Position numbers and translations under genes: made by a program. From Quercus robur (lineage: Eukaryota; Streptophyta; Magnoliopsida; Fagales; Fagaceae), in assembly GCF_932294415.1 (NCBI RefSeq), contig NC_065539.1, positions 47,530,501 to 47,594,500 on the forward strand: a DNA stretch of 64,000 nt, in the 5' to 3' direction. Each line of letters opens with the position of its first letter. Positions within the stretch are counted from its first letter, which is position 1. This document shows, one piece after another, positions 31,601 to 44,636 of this stretch. The notes below the pieces were generated by a model. That model was not told the DNA's origin and made no database searches. It saw nothing but the letters and a program-made list of their open reading frames with translations.

Positions 31601-33224
31601 AGGTTGTCCACGAGAAACATACGCCCAACTCTAGGACCGGTCCCAAGCTCTTATCCTGTCCTCAGATCCTGCACAATACACCCAGGATAATCAAATATAA
31701 TGCGATAACCCAACTTAGTTAATTGTCCCACAGAAAATAAATTGTAAGAAAGGTCAGGAACATTAAAGACCCTAGGAACTGAGAGGTTGGAGGTCAAAAC
31801 AGAACCTGTATTATGACCAAACATTGTGGAACCATTTGCTGTGCGAATATTAAGAAGGTGTGGTGCAGGTTTAAGTTCAGAAAATAAGGATGAGTGATGT
31901 GTCATGTGATTGCAACAAGCGGAATCCATAAGCCAAGAGGAAGGAGACATACCAGATAAAGCTGAAAGAGAAGAGGAATAAGATGCATTACCAACCATAC
32001 AAATGACATTGGCGACGATATTTTTAAGGTCATCTGTGGACATGGTGAAAGTGCGTCCTGAAGACTTAGACTGTGCAGAGATAGGAACCATTGGTAGGAC
32101 ATTCTTAGTATTAGCAACAGTAGCAGTAGAAATTGAAACAGCTGATTTGTTGCGATGATAGCAAGTCTCAATATTGTGGCTAAAACGTTTGCAAAAATTG
32201 CAAAAACGTTTGCTGGATTGTCGACAACGATTATTGCAACAAGAAGAAGACCTATCCTTATTCTTCATTTAGAAGCAAAATATGCAAAAATGGACTACAA
32301 AAATGAAATCTACACAAAAAACTGGGTAAAGAGCACCTGGACTGCTAAAAGTCAACTCTGGCCAAAAGTCAAAAGTCAACAGTCAAACCTAGTCAAAGTC
32401 AATCGTCAAAAGAGAGAGGTCAACGGATGACATTAGCAAGCTGACTGGAGATGACGTCAGTAGATGATCTGGTGCTGACGTAAGCAGGTGACGTCAACTA
32501 AGGCTGACGTGGTAGTGATGACGTTAGCAGGTAACCTAGCGACGCATGGGGTGCGTGGATCAACTTCGCCGAAGCTTAGGGCAGCGTGTGAGGGTGCGTG
32601 GACTATCCGATGAAGCCGATTATTTTCCGATGATGCAGATTGGAGAAAGATGATTCTGATGGCATTGGCAGCAACAAGATCAGAGCTACCCTGGTGGCGC
32701 GTGAAGCGCGTGGAATTATTTGTTGAAACGTTGATCGACACGTGGCGACGCGTGGATGGTTAGATGTGGATGTTTGTGGCAGCGATGTGTAGAGCGATTG
32801 AAAATCTACACAGTGATATGTCTTATGTCCTAATCGGAGGTCAAAGGTGACAGATCCAATGATGGCATTGGTTTTGGCGGCAGAGGAGGAGCTTCTAGCG
32901 GTAGAGATTCAACCCTGAGGACCTCTAACGGCGGCGGAGCAATCTGGAGAGAGCACTGAAAGGGTTTACTGACCACAAAAGTTGAGGCAACGGAAAATAC
33001 CGACTAAACAAGACTGCAAGACACAAGAAAATTAGGGCAGTAGCTCTGATACCATGTTAGAAATACTGAATAAGTATATTATATTTCTCAAATGAAAGAA
33101 TATACATAAGTGCCTTTATATAGGAGGCATATGAGTGCAATACAAGTAAGAGTATAATACAAGAATGTGTGCTATACAAGTAATCTAGTTGGGCCTAAAG
33201 CCCACAACACTATACACGTTAACA
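28657..33224 (-). mobile_element. Ty1/copia element with 170-base LTRs (broken)
   Basis: Two near-identical 170-base LTRs, 28657-28826 and 33055-33224, start TGTTAGAAATACTGA and end ...CACGTTAACA, with the 5-base duplication AGTAG on both sides. The primer site (TGGTATCAGAGC, initiator Met tRNA) borders the right LTR and a purine tract (GAGTTTGAGGGGGG) borders the left, so the element reads leftward. Parts in copia order are gag zinc knuckle near 32.2 kb, protease near 31.9, integrase 31.6-31.0, reverse transcriptase 30.2-29.7 and RNase H 29.7-28.9. Size and short LTRs suggest the Ale/Retrofit group (inference). The coding part is broken, with about five or more breaks. The LTRs differ at only a few bases, so insertion was fairly recent. 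Confidence 0.93.
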
Positions 33225-34500
33225 AGTAGTTCACATCAATTACTTTTACATGTGGTGTGTAAATGTGTGTAATAGCTTTTATCCTTAGGTCATATAGATA
33301 TATAAAAATTTTTCATTCTCATACATCTACTTTTTTTCACTTTTATAGGTTAAAATGTGAACTTTTTTAAAAATTTAAACATTTCTACATTATCAATTGT
33401 AGAAATATATGTGAAATAGTAGATGAGAACTAGTACAAAAAAATATGTTTCCTAGATATATAATATGTTGTGAGAAAGAGAAGCATAGATACTTTTCGCT
33501 TCCCATGAGTGTCTAACTCTAGCTGGTTGGGTCAAGGCATCTTACTATGGCTGATCATCGATTAGTTGATATGGATTGTATGCCCTATGATTATGAAAAA
33601 GGCACTTCTAATTTTTCATAATTTTTTTGTTGAAATATTCTATTGATTCATGAAGTTTATCTACTAAATTTTTTTTTTTTAATCTTTGAAGTTTAATAAT
33701 TAAGCATTTTAATTTTGTCATTTTGATTTCTAAAGTTTCACCTGAGCATTATTAATTTCCAAACTAATAAAAATGAATGCTATTAGTCTCTTGTCAATTT
33801 CAGTTGTATATGGAATTCTCAGCAGCAACTGCATAACTTAGCAACGTATCAATTAGGCTAGTTAGAGGCCATGTGAAGGCAGCAATTTCATGCTTCACAA
33901 TCTAAATGTGGAAGTCCCATCCTTGATATTACCTCTACAAAGAAGACTTTAATCCTGCTTGTACTAGTAGTCTAGGGTTTAGTATGTCTAATATATATCT
34001 CTAACAAACCAAAGTGTGATAATTTATTCCTATTTAGACGTGACCAAGCATGATTAAATTAACTGTAACTGAATGCTAAACTGAACTAACTTGAACAAAA
34101 AGTAACAATACATAAAACTAAATTGAACAAGGAATTAAAGCAATTAATAGAATTAAAATTACTGGCATTAAAGGGAGACTACAAAGGATAAACAAGCAAA
34201 GTTTTGGCATGAAGTTGAATTGTCTTCCCTCTGCTCAAATGCAATCTCTGTTTATAAGATTTTCTAGTGTTTTGGTTGATTAACAAATAGTAAATATTAC
34301 AAGTCTTTTTGTGCATATAAAAATCTCAACTAACATACATTATCAGCCAAATAGAAACAACCACCATGGAAGAAAACACAGTGAAACTACCAAGGTTTTG
34401 TTGCAGCAAATCCAATTGTCCTTGTATGGTCTTCAATACAACAATTGTATCTTTGTACCGCTTCTGTAGATTATTGTGCTTGAGTATATCACTACGTTAA
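33225..34500. other. intergenic sequence
   Basis: No gene recognised. About 33505-33590 resembles 43880-43965 (CCATGAGT-TCTAACTCTA..., ATCGATTAGTTG), which suggests shared ancestry with the flank of the third UGT remnant. Confidence 0.45.
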
Positions 34501-34734
34501 GGGTCTGTTTGAATACCGTTTATTACTAAAAATTGAAAACTGAAAATACTGTAGCAAAATAATTTTTAAATGTGTGAATAGTGCCGTAAGATCCAGTTTT
34601 AAAGTTGTTTTTACTGAAAAAAGTACTTGCGGATCCTGTGAACAGTGCATGAGACTCATTAAAAAAATACACCAGCTGGGACAAAACGCAAACGCAGATG
34701 TTTACGCAGACGTGGACACAATCCAAACACTCAC
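34501..34734. mobile_element. Tourist-like (PIF/Harbinger) MITE
   Basis: Ends GGGTCTGTTTGAATAC and, inverted, GTGAGTGTTTGGATTG, with TAA on both sides as a 3-base target duplication. Inside are ACTGTAGCAAAATAATTTTT and AACGCAAACGCAGATG, stretches I know from many dicot MITEs of this type. 234 bases, no ORF. Confidence 0.75.
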
Positions 34735-35354
34735 TAACATTAATTAGTTTGATGGTAGAATTCGCTCTTTTCAATGTTAAAAACTAATTGATTAAATTAT
34801 AAATTGACAATATATAGAACTATTACTCTAGGTATATAAGGGGTTTCGGGATTTTATTTTATTACTCTAGTCCATTTTCTACAACATCAACCCACCCACT
34901 ATCTTGGCTGATTGGTCTTAATAAACTTGATCTTACATCAAACTCCCACCACTAATCTTGGGTTTACTAACTTTGCCTTAAATCTCATTTATTAGCTTTT
35001 CTAGATATATCTTTCGATTCTTGTGATATTTGAAAAACTAGTCGTTAATTCATGTGATGCACCAAAAAGCTATTGTGTAAGAAGATTTAAACAATTCTTT
35101 GGTTTTTACTCTTTGATTGTACATTAGGATTGACTCTGTTTCAAAATTTGCAACTCTTGTTCCCTTTTTTTTACCTCGATAAGTGCATCTCTTGATCTAA
35201 CTTCAAAAAAAAAATATGTTTACATTAATCTCTATCACTCCCAAACCCTTTCATAATTGTTTTCTTTTAAAGGGATAGATAATAGGTCATACATAATGGA
35301 ACCTTAGCTTTGAGAATTAGTGGTGATATTAAGTTCCTTTTCTAGATTAGAAGG
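34735..35354. other. intergenic sequence
   Basis: Nothing recognised. Confidence 0.5.
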
Positions 35355-36378
35355 TGATAGGCCAAGAATGTATTGACCCCTTGTGATGAATTAATTGATT
35401 AATTAGCCAAGTTTATTAATTAATCAAATTAACATGCAAGATGCGTGGTAGCACAAACAAATCACCAATTAAACTAAGTATGTAGCGGAAAATAAATTGA
35501 TACAGTGATTTGTTTATGAATGGGGAAAACCATCAAGGCAAAACCCCACCAAGTGAATTTAAGGCCACCACTTCCGAGAATCCACTATTATCAAAAGAAG
35601 CGGTTACAAGTAAAAGAATCCTAGTACCTTATACCAACCTACAGTTGAACCCTTACCCCAATACCCAATTGGACTTGTAATGTAGCGGCAATCTCTCCTT
35701 TCAATGCACGGCTCCCAATACGTGACTAACCAATGATGCACAGATCCCAGTACATGACTAACTCCATAGCAACCCTTTGATTGTTGTAATTGATTTGCAG
35801 TAGCTTCACATAGAAACACCAATAAGATCTTCAATATTGGTGCAATAGACTTTGCTTGGTTACAAAATCCAAAGGTGTACAAGAAACGCAATAAGAACTC
35901 TTTCTTCTGTAGGAGGAGGTTAGGGTTTCAAAAAGAAAACCTTATGAAGCTCTCTAGTGTTAGGTTTTTCTTTTTCCACCTCCTTTAAATAGGAGCTTAA
36001 TGAACTCTCCTATTCCAAATAGGTTTATACAAATCTTGGGCTTTCCTAGTCCAATAAGGATTATACAAACCCACAAACAAATAGCCTTTTAGAATAAAAA
36101 CTTTGCTGGCTATAGTCTGAATCCCGTAAGTTCGATAGATCGAGACATGTGTCGAGCTTTAATGAATCTCGACGGATCGAGCTTCTATCGAAGAGGTATC
36201 AAGACCTATAGATTGGACTTTTCTTGAGCAGTTTTTGAGTAATCTTCATGTCTTCAATTTAACCATTTGTAATAATCATCTTGAACCTACCTAGATCTAC
36301 CAATTACAAGTAAATTGTGTTTTTTCAAAGGATTAGCCAATTACATAAATATATATATATATATATATGTCCTTAACA
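35355..36378. mobile_element. solo LTR, 1024 bases, same family as 25981
   Basis: TGATAGGCCAAG...GTCCTTAACA, flanked by the 5-base duplication GAAGG (35350-35354, 36379-36383). Clearly homologous to the 25981-26994 LTR over its whole length. Confidence 0.88.
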
Positions 36379-36451
36379 GAAGGCCTTTTAAATTGCAGAT
36401 TACTAATGAGCAAATGGAATATTGTTGCAACCTAACCACAAGAAATACTTT

Positions 36452-37075
36452 TGTTAGAGTCATATTTTCTATGTATTGGCTTATTTTTTGACAAAACGCA
36501 TTTTACTTGTAATTGGGTAGATCTAAGTTGGGTTTAATGTATGAAGAAGTATGTGAAGTCTACATTCTAAGTGGTATCATTAAAGATATGAAGATTGATC
36601 CAAAAACAAGTGAAGAAAAGTAGTTTCAGTAAGTCTCGACACTAGTAACTATCGAGGTTTAATGAAGAGAAGCTAGACACAAGCTCAATCTATTGAGATC
36701 TACGATTTCAGAATTCGCAGATCTGAAATTTGGCCCAGGATGACTTGGATTGCTAGGGTTTCTCTCTCTACAATCCTAGACCATATAAAAGGCTCATTTT
36801 AAATTCATCAAAGACACAAAAACTCAATTAGAGAACTCATACACTTTGTGAGAAGCTACTGCGTATTGTGTGCCTTAGGGTTTTATAACCAAGTGCTTCC
36901 AAATCTTCAACGAGCTTTGAAGTGAAGAACTTTGCAACCAACAACAATTTTTAAATTGCTTGGAATTAGTCATGTACTAGGATCTGTGCATGCGAAGAAG
37001 TATTCTATAAGAACAAGTCTAATTGGGGATTGGTGGAAAGGTTCAACTGTAGGTTGGTATTTTGGGATAGTAACT
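36452..37075. mobile_element. partial LTR of a related family, inverted
   Basis: It starts TGTTAGAGTCATATTTTC and continues GACAAAACGCATTTTACTTG, the reverse of the two solo LTRs. It stops short of the other end, abutting the UGT remnant at about 37085. A truncated fossil. Confidence 0.65.
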
Positions 37076-37084
37076 CTTTGATCA

Positions 37085-37635
37085 TGCTTGTGGCAAAGTG
37101 GCTTTGTTGCTGCTTTGCCATATTATTTGATACTTTAATATGGGTTGTGAATATTCCAAAGTAAAAACAGAATAGATGTTTTGCACTGGGATCAATGAGA
37201 TATATATAGAAGGACTAGTGCATGTGAGGATGGGCAAGGCTTAAAAAATGGAGCAAAAAATATTAGGAGCACAACTTAAATCAGAACTTTGGCCACAATT
37301 GTCTACATGGCAAATTGTGAGTAGTAGATTTATTTGAAAGTAATAGATAGTCAATCGCAATTTTCTATATAAGATAATTATAACAAAATTTGTGACATTT
37401 TGTATAATACTAGAATTACTCAAAATAGAAGGGATTGCATAAGAGTATTAATGACATTTGCAGTGACGATTTGGAGAAGGTGTCACTTTGTGATTTGTAA
37501 TTTGTTCTTCTTGTTGTTTTCATTGAATTAAGTCTAGAGAGGACAAGGACTATTGGCTTAAGGGCCTAGGTTGGTCTGACCAAAACAATCCAATTCTTCA
37601 TGCATTTAATATGAATAAATGATCTATCCAACTTG
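37085..37635 (-). pseudogene. third UGT75 copy: first codons and upstream region only
   Basis: The stretch aligns with 23150-23640 (copy A) and 60455-60910 (copy C): the start-codon region (TTATTTGAT-TTTAATATGGGTTG), AGAAGGACTAGTGCATGTGA, GGATGGGCAAGGCTTAAAAA, then ACGATTTGGAGAAGG. Nothing of the coding region beyond about the first dozen codons is left. The upstream part resumes at 43745 (GGATGCATCTAAAGCACTAG, TTTCTGCGTGGCCCCAATAT) to about 43860, after the hAT/LTR insertions. This is a dead remnant, but it shows there were at least three UGT75 copies. Confidence 0.82.
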
Positions 37636-38186
37636 GCACATGTAACGTTGGGGGCATGGCGGCCCCAAAACTTTGAAATCCCTTTATAATAATATATTAA
37701 AATAGGTTAGGGTTTTAAAATTGTAATGATTGGCCCCCACAAAAATTTCATAGATCCCAGTATAAGTGAGTTTGCCTATTCTTTCTTTTAAAATCAAATG
37801 ATGACTCATTTAATTAGTTTTCCTTACTGTTAGTTTATCAAGTAGACCCCACCCAATTAAAGTATAAACTTTTATCAAAGCCTAACAAATGCGTAGACGC
37901 CATGTGTCCTTTCTTTTTTATAAGCTTACAAAAGTGTAGTGCATTGTGTTCCTTACATCCAATAGTACACTGTATTGTTACCCAAAAAAAAAAAAGTACA
38001 CTGTTTCCTTTGTATATTTTGTGCATTGGCAACACAAACTTATGAGTTTTTTTCTTCACAAATTTGATCTTTTTGTCATCATCTCATATTTTATCTAGCT
38101 AATTTTATATTTTAATTTTAGTTTTAGATGCATTTGAGTTTAGAAATAATATTATTATAATTTAAATTTGATCATTTTGTATACCA

Positions 38187-41100
38187 TGAATGTTTTAAAC
38201 CTCTTAAAACACAACAAGATTAACCTAGGTAATTAGCCAAGTGATTACTTAGTCAAATTATCAAGTCTAGGTCAACACACATATATCATATTATTACAAA
38301 GTGCGGAAAATAAAGAACACAACAATATGATGACCTAGGAAAACCAAACCTATAAAAAACCTGGAGAGGATTTAATCTAACTATCCTCAAGGTAAAAAGC
38401 AAATCCACTATGAAAGAATTGAAGTTTGTACAATAGAACTTAGACCACTAACATTCTATTGCTACCTCATATAGAAAACTTACTACCACGACCATGTGAC
38501 AGCTCCGAGACCACAGACTCCTTCTTTCTTGGGCCTTTGCAAAACACAAACACCCACGTTTGTGACTTTGAGATCCCACTCAAAGGTTTAGCAACACAAA
38601 CTCTTCTGTTTGTGACTCTAAGACTACCCTTGAAGGTTTAGATCATCAGCACCTTTGATGACTAGAGAAGGCAGCAACTTCTACAACACCGGATCTTGAG
38701 ATTCTTCAAGTAATAACACCGGTAGAAAATATGAGAGAGCTTTTTAGGAACAAAACCCTAAATACAAAAGAGGCACACTCTCCTCTCTCTAAAAATCCTT
38801 ATAAAAAACGTGCTTAGGGTTTCCTTTATATACTGGGAGAAGTAGATCTGAAACCCTAATCCTTTATGAAATCTTCTTCCTGCAGCTTGTATATTCTTGA
38901 ATCTTGACTTGAATCACCTTGAGCATTGTCTAATAATACCTATAGACTCTAAGATCTATATCTAGACAAGTTTGTGTTCACGATTTGCCAATTGTTCTAA
39001 ACATTTAGAACCTAACAATCTCCACCTTTGGCAATTCGTGACAAAACTTACATACAATATGAAATACTCAAATACAAGAACAACCCAATACAATAAAATG
39101 CCCAATTACATCACAAATCCCAATCTAAGACTCCTAACCTAGAAGTTGCAAGAAGAGGTAGAAGGTCTTGAACAGAATGTACCTGTCTTTCCTAAAACAC
39201 TCAACAAACACATCACCGCATGTGTGGAAAGAAACACATATAAATAATAATATGAAACAGAATATAAAAAACAAAAGTAAATTCTAACTCTCCCCCTAAG
39301 TTAGATACATCAAAAAGTTTTTATATTGTCCTCCTTTGAAAAACAATTTTATCTCCCCCTAAACAAAACAAACAGGATTCCCACATATTCCCAACATTTC
39401 ATCTAAATCTCCCCCTTTTTGTCACATATTGACAAAGACAACTCATACAAAGAGTAAACAGACAACATACGCAACAAAAGTCAAGAGAAAATAGAGAATT
39501 AAGGGAACACAAAACAATTCAACTCTATAGAAAATAGAGACAACTCCTCCTATAAAAACAGGAAAAACACAAGAAGTTTTGGGAAAAATAGTTTTGGGAA
39601 AAAAATTTAAGAGGTGGGAAAAATAAAAACACACAAACCAAACTTAAAAACTAAGTTGAGGATACACATGAAAAAAAATATTCTCTCTTTCAATAAATGC
39701 AAACTTGACACTATGTGACCCATAAACAGTTGCATGAGTAGAAAAAATATTTGCACATTGATTATCCATCATATCTCTTAAGAAAAATATTTTTTGCAGT
39801 GCACACATAAAAAATAGCATATACTAAAATGTACAAAGGGCTCAAAAATTAATCAATCAATTTTTAAATCAAGTTGAGTACCCAATTTAGCAAAGTGTAT
39901 GCATGTTATGTGTGAAAACAATGAGAGATATGACTGCAAAACTGCAAGATGGATACAAAAAATCAATGCAATGCATGTGAATCCTAAACATAAATGATGC
40001 ATAAAAAAATTTTTGGTCAAAAACTTAGAAACTGAAATTTTTTCAATTTCGATCGATTGAGCATCGATCGAATACCAATCGAGCCAAGCAGATTCTAACC
40101 AAAAATTGTTATCACAATTTCGATCGGTCGAGAGACAGATTCGATCAATTGAAAATCTGGAAAAATCAAATTTTTGAAAAACAGAACAATTTAATGCAGA
40201 AACTCCTCAAAGCATAGTGTTTCATGAATGAAATGCATGAGTATGAGATTAAAAGTTTTTCAAAAACACTAAAATTCAACCCAGATCTTCCAAAAACAAA
40301 TTTTTTTTTCAATCAAAATGTCCTCAAGAACACAAACATTAAACACATTTTGTGTTAAAATCAAGGTACATGTAATCTTGGATGGCCAAAACAAATTCAC
40401 ACATATATCATGTACTAAGTTTAGCAAAGAATAACTTGTGTAATGTGTGCAACTAGCAAAAGCTTGAGATACATGTGAGGTGATATGTAAATAAAAATCA
40501 AGCACAATGTCTACAAATTTCATCACATAGAATTTGAAAGAAACTATCACCTAAAGAGTTACATCATATAACTCCCACATCTCCTAGAATAAAAGCTTGC
40601 AATCATGTAAGTTTCTTGATTTGCCTCAAAATATACACACCAATTTTATTTGATTAGAAACTTATTAAAATAGTCAGGATAATGTACACACCAATTTTAT
40701 TTGATTGATTAAACTTTAAGTCCAATAATGTACACACCAATTTTAAGCAATTTAACCAAGACTACACCTTATTTTCTTTTTTTGCATGTGCTACACTTTT
40801 TCGAGCACAAAATCTTACGATATGCTCTAAGGTGTTCATGATTGGCTAGTGAACAGTGGTGAGATGGTTAGTTATGCCTTTCTCAAAAAGTTCAAGTCCG
40901 ACAATCAAAGGCATGTGACTTCAAGATCAAGATCAAGTGATAAAAAATTATAAACATCTCCCACACAATATGCACTACAAAGCTCAAACTAGTAAAGTGC
41001 AATAACTAAGTTCATCCAAGCTAAACAAGGTACATAAACATGTTATGTAAAGATAATATGGTCAATCCTTGATTATAAATCCAAGATGTGAAATACAAAA

Positions 41101-43639
41101 CCAAAAATCTTTTTGGTTTTAAAAAATTTTATGACCAAAAACAAAAAACACACATTGTGCTAGATGATTAAAAATGCAATGCATGACAATACTTAACTAA
41201 GCTATAAAGGGTACACAAACAAGAAATATCAATTTTTTAATTAACCCTTAAGTACATGTACAAACTAGTACATACTCATATAAAATCAGAAATAGCTTAG
41301 GACATATATAACACATACTAATCAAGTTTCTCCACAATGTCAAGCATGTTCTAGATCAAGAGAGAGATATTATAACTTATGTAATCCTCAAAACAAATAA
41401 AACAAGACACAAAATAAAATATTTTTGTCTTTTTGAAAATTTTCAATGTTTTTGAAATTTTTTTTTAATAAAAAACAACAAAAACAAAAACAAAACATGT
41501 CCACAAACAGTTGAAAGAATTAAATCAGGGACAAGTAAATAATACTCACCTTAGAGAATCTTTTCTCACCCATATAGCACGAGTCTTTGGCTTTGTAGGT
41601 GAAAATCCATGAGAGACAGAGTGTATTTGAGGGATTACACCAATCTTCTGAGAGAGACTGAAATCCTGCAAATTCCTTACACAAGCCAACAAGCTCAAAT
41701 TTTTCAAAAGAATATGAAACAATTTGTATGCACATACAGCAAGAGAAATATCATCACATATCCTAGACTGAAACACAAAATGCTTAAATTTCAATTTACA
41801 ACAATTAGGACGAATGTGACCAGAGACACCACAAAAGTGACAAACAGGAACACATTTAGGAACATCAGTATTCCTAACAGCAAATCTAGTCTCAGATTTT
41901 GGTTTTTGCCTCAACAAAGAACAATTTAGTCTAATATGACCAATGGCACCACAAATGTGACAAGTAGGCACAAAAATAGATTTATTATGCTCTCTAACAG
42001 TAGGTTTAGACATAGGTTTAGAAACATCAGCGTCTACATCAGAACTTTTACCTTTGTTTAACCTAGCAAAATAAGCATTTTCTTTATTATTCCTCTTGAA
42101 AGGAGGGATATAAACTTTCTCAGTTTTAAGCTTAAAAGAAACAGAAACACTTCTGTTATCAACAGCAGGCTTGGTATTAGTCAAATTTTCAATTTTAGCT
42201 TTAGATTCAACTAACTCTTGTTTCAAGCTTTTCATCTTCTCATCTTGAGAGGAAATTTGATTTCTCAAAAATTCATTCTTTTTATTATATTCATCTAATC
42301 TAACAACCAAATCCTTTTTTCAAGATTAGCCAATTTTAACACTTCCTTGAATTTCTTAGCAATTTTCATAGATTTCAATAATTCCTTACGCAGAGTTTCA
42401 CAGGTATCAATAAGATCAATAGAAACATGAGCAGAAACATAATCAAAAAGACACTTTAAATTATCCATGACAACAGGGGTCAAGGATCAGCTCTTAGATC
42501 AAAAGATCTAAAACAAAAGAGCTACCCGCTCTGATACCACTTGTACGTTTTTAGATCCCTTAAAACACAACTAGATTAACCTAGGTAATTAGCTAAGTGA
42601 TTACTTAGTCAAATTATCAAGTCTAGGTTAACACACATATATCATATTATTGCAAAATGCGGAAAATAAAGAACACAACAATATGATAACCCAAGAAAAC
42701 CAAACCGGTAAAAAACCTGGAGAGGATTTAACCTAACTATCCTCAAGGTAAAAAGTAAATCCACTATGAAAGAATTGAAGTTTATACAATAGAACTTAGA
42801 CCACTAACATTCTATTGTTACCTCATGTAGAAAACTTACTACCACGACCACATGACAACTCCGAGACCACGAACTCCTTCTTTCTTGGGCCTTTGCAAAA
42901 CACAAACACCCACATTTGTGACTTTAAGATCCCACTCAAAGGTTTAGCAGAACAAAATCTCCTATTTGTGACTCTAAGACCACCCTTGAATGTTTAGATC
43001 ATCAGCATCTTTGATGACTAGAGAAGGCAACAATTTCTACAACACCGGATCTTGAGATTCTTTAAGTAATAACACTGGTAGAAGATATGAGAGAGCTTTT
43101 TAGGAACAAAACCCTAAATACAAAAGAGGCATACTCTTCTCTCTCTAAAAAGCCTTATAAAAAAGTGATTAGGGTTTCCTTTATATACTGGGAGAAGTAG
43201 ATCTGAAACCCTAATCCTTAATGGGCTTGAATTGCTATTTGGACTTAATTAAAATTCTGCAGATACGACTTTTGATCAGTCGAGCCTCAAGCGATTGAAA
43301 GAGGAAAGACCGATTGATAGAGGTTGGACGAATGATCGTCTTACCAGATGAGCTGCTTTGCTAGACTTGTCTAAAGTGGATTCACTCCCTAGCCTAAAAA
43401 GAGAGCCCTTTTTCGATAGTGATTTCAGGTATAGTATAAATAGAGTACAAGATTTGAGGTCTTTCGATCGATCGAACCAGGTAGATTATGAAATCTTTTT
43501 CCTGCAGCTTGTATATTCTTGAATCTTGACTTGAATCAACTTGAACATTGTCTAATAATACCTATAGACTCTAAAATCTATATCTAGACAAGTTTGTGTT
43601 CACGATTTGCCAATTGTTCTAAACATTTAGAACCTAACA
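38187..43639 (-). mobile_element. gag-only LTR retroelement (non-autonomous, broken)
   Basis: LTRs at 38187-39017 and 42542-43639 (unequal length), with the 5-base duplication TACCA at 38182-38186 and 43640-43644. On the minus strand the LTR starts TGTTAGGTTCTAAATG. The primer site TGGTATCAGAGC (initiator Met tRNA) borders the right LTR, and a purine tract AAAGGTGGAGAT precedes the left one. The internal 3.5 kb holds a gag-like stretch (about 41546-42483) with a coiled-coil region and two zinc knuckles (CHICGAIGHIRLNC, CHFCGVSGHIRPNC), with about one break. I see no protease, integrase or reverse transcriptase, so it would depend on another element. Confidence 0.85.
39018..41545. other. non-coding internal part of the gag-only element
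   Basis: About 2.5 kb between the gag remnant and the 3' LTR is AT-rich, with short local repeats (ACACACCAATTTTATTTGAT about 40627-40740) and several near-copies of a TTCGATCGATTGAGC motif near 40.05-40.15 kb. No pol domain seen. Confidence 0.6.
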
Positions 43640-44028
43640 TACCATATTTTTATAAATTTAACAGGCCCATATATTTATAAATTTAACATAGGAATATATA
43701 ATTCGCCCCCAAGCAAAATATCCTAGCTACGCCCTGCCAACTTGTTTCTTGTGGATGCATCTAAAGCACTAGTTTCTGCGTGGCCCCAATATCAAAACAA
43801 AATGGGTTTCTTCACCTGTCATGTTTTACTTGGCATTGTGAATAAGATAACTTAAATCTGTTCGTGTAGCAAATAAATCTTTCCATGAGTCTTTGACTCT
43901 AACTCTAAGTTTGTGGTGTCAAGGCATTCCATTATGTATGGTCATTGATTAGTTGCTATTAATTATTTTTTCTACAATTATTGTTCGATGCATAAAGCAC
44001 ATGGTCCAGCCCAAAAAGCAAAGAGAAA

Positions 44029-44176
44029 ATTATTAGGTACTCTTGAAATATCATAAATGCGTACTCTCCCCTCTCACATAAATGATGGGTTCTACCATGA
44101 ATTTAATTAGTGTGACCCACCATTCGTTTGAGATGAGGGAGTACACATTTGTGGTACTTCGGGAATATACAATAAT
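44029..44176. mobile_element. 148-base MITE with about 38-base imperfect TIRs
   Basis: ATTATTAGGTACTCTTGAAA at the left and, inverted, ATTATTGTATATTCCCGAAG at the right. Both run on to AAATG-GTACTC. There is no ORF. The target duplication is ambiguous because of AT-rich flanks. Confidence 0.65.
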
Positions 44177-44636
44177 TTCCCAAAAGCAAAAGCCCACATA
44201 TGAGCTTGTAGTATTATTCTGTGGCTAGCTAGTATTCCTAGTTCAAGTGGATTTAGTATTTGTGTGCTACTAGGATGGGGTTGCAGCTGCGATTACTTAA
44301 ATAAGGTTTATATGTGGCTTTGAAGGTGCCACATAAGAAAAAGAAAGAGATTGCCGCATATTGAAGAATAGAGAAAAAGGATTGCCACCATTGAGAAAGA
44401 TAATTTGTGTGTGAGAGAGCAAAGAAAAATAAGAGAGATTTTTTTCTTTAGCCGTAAGGCATACACAAGAATTATTGTAATTGATTTGACAATAGTGAAA
44501 TTATTCGGAGTTTGTCCCGTGATTTTTTCCTTCAAAGAGAAAGGGTTTTCAACGTAAATATTTGTGTTCTTGTGTGTGATTGCTATTTTGGATTGCTAAT
44601 ATTTGCGATAATATTATTTGGGACCCAACAATTATC
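44177..44636. mobile_element. LTR fragment, copia-like
   Basis: AAGGGTTTTCAACGTAAATA, then TTTGTGTTCTTGTGTGTGAT, and the end GGGACCCAACA resemble the 3' half of a copia LTR. The start is not clear and I found no matching duplication, so the limits are approximate. Confidence 0.4.

Larger units (their letters stand above)
37636..43736. mobile_element. hAT-like DNA element interrupted by an LTR element
   Basis: An 8-base duplication CCAACTTG lies at 37628-37635 and 43737-43744, inside the UGT upstream remnant. The right end, inverted, reads CAGGGCGTAGCTAGGATATT and GCTTGGGGGCGAA, a typical hAT-type end. The left end (GCACATGTAACGTTGGGGGC) is more worn. Without the LTR element the insert is about 650 bases and has no transposase, so it is non-autonomous. 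Confidence 0.7.

Noticed and set aside
37636-38186. Remaining UGT coding sequence
   Set aside because: The stretch belongs to the hAT-like insert and holds no UGT motif.
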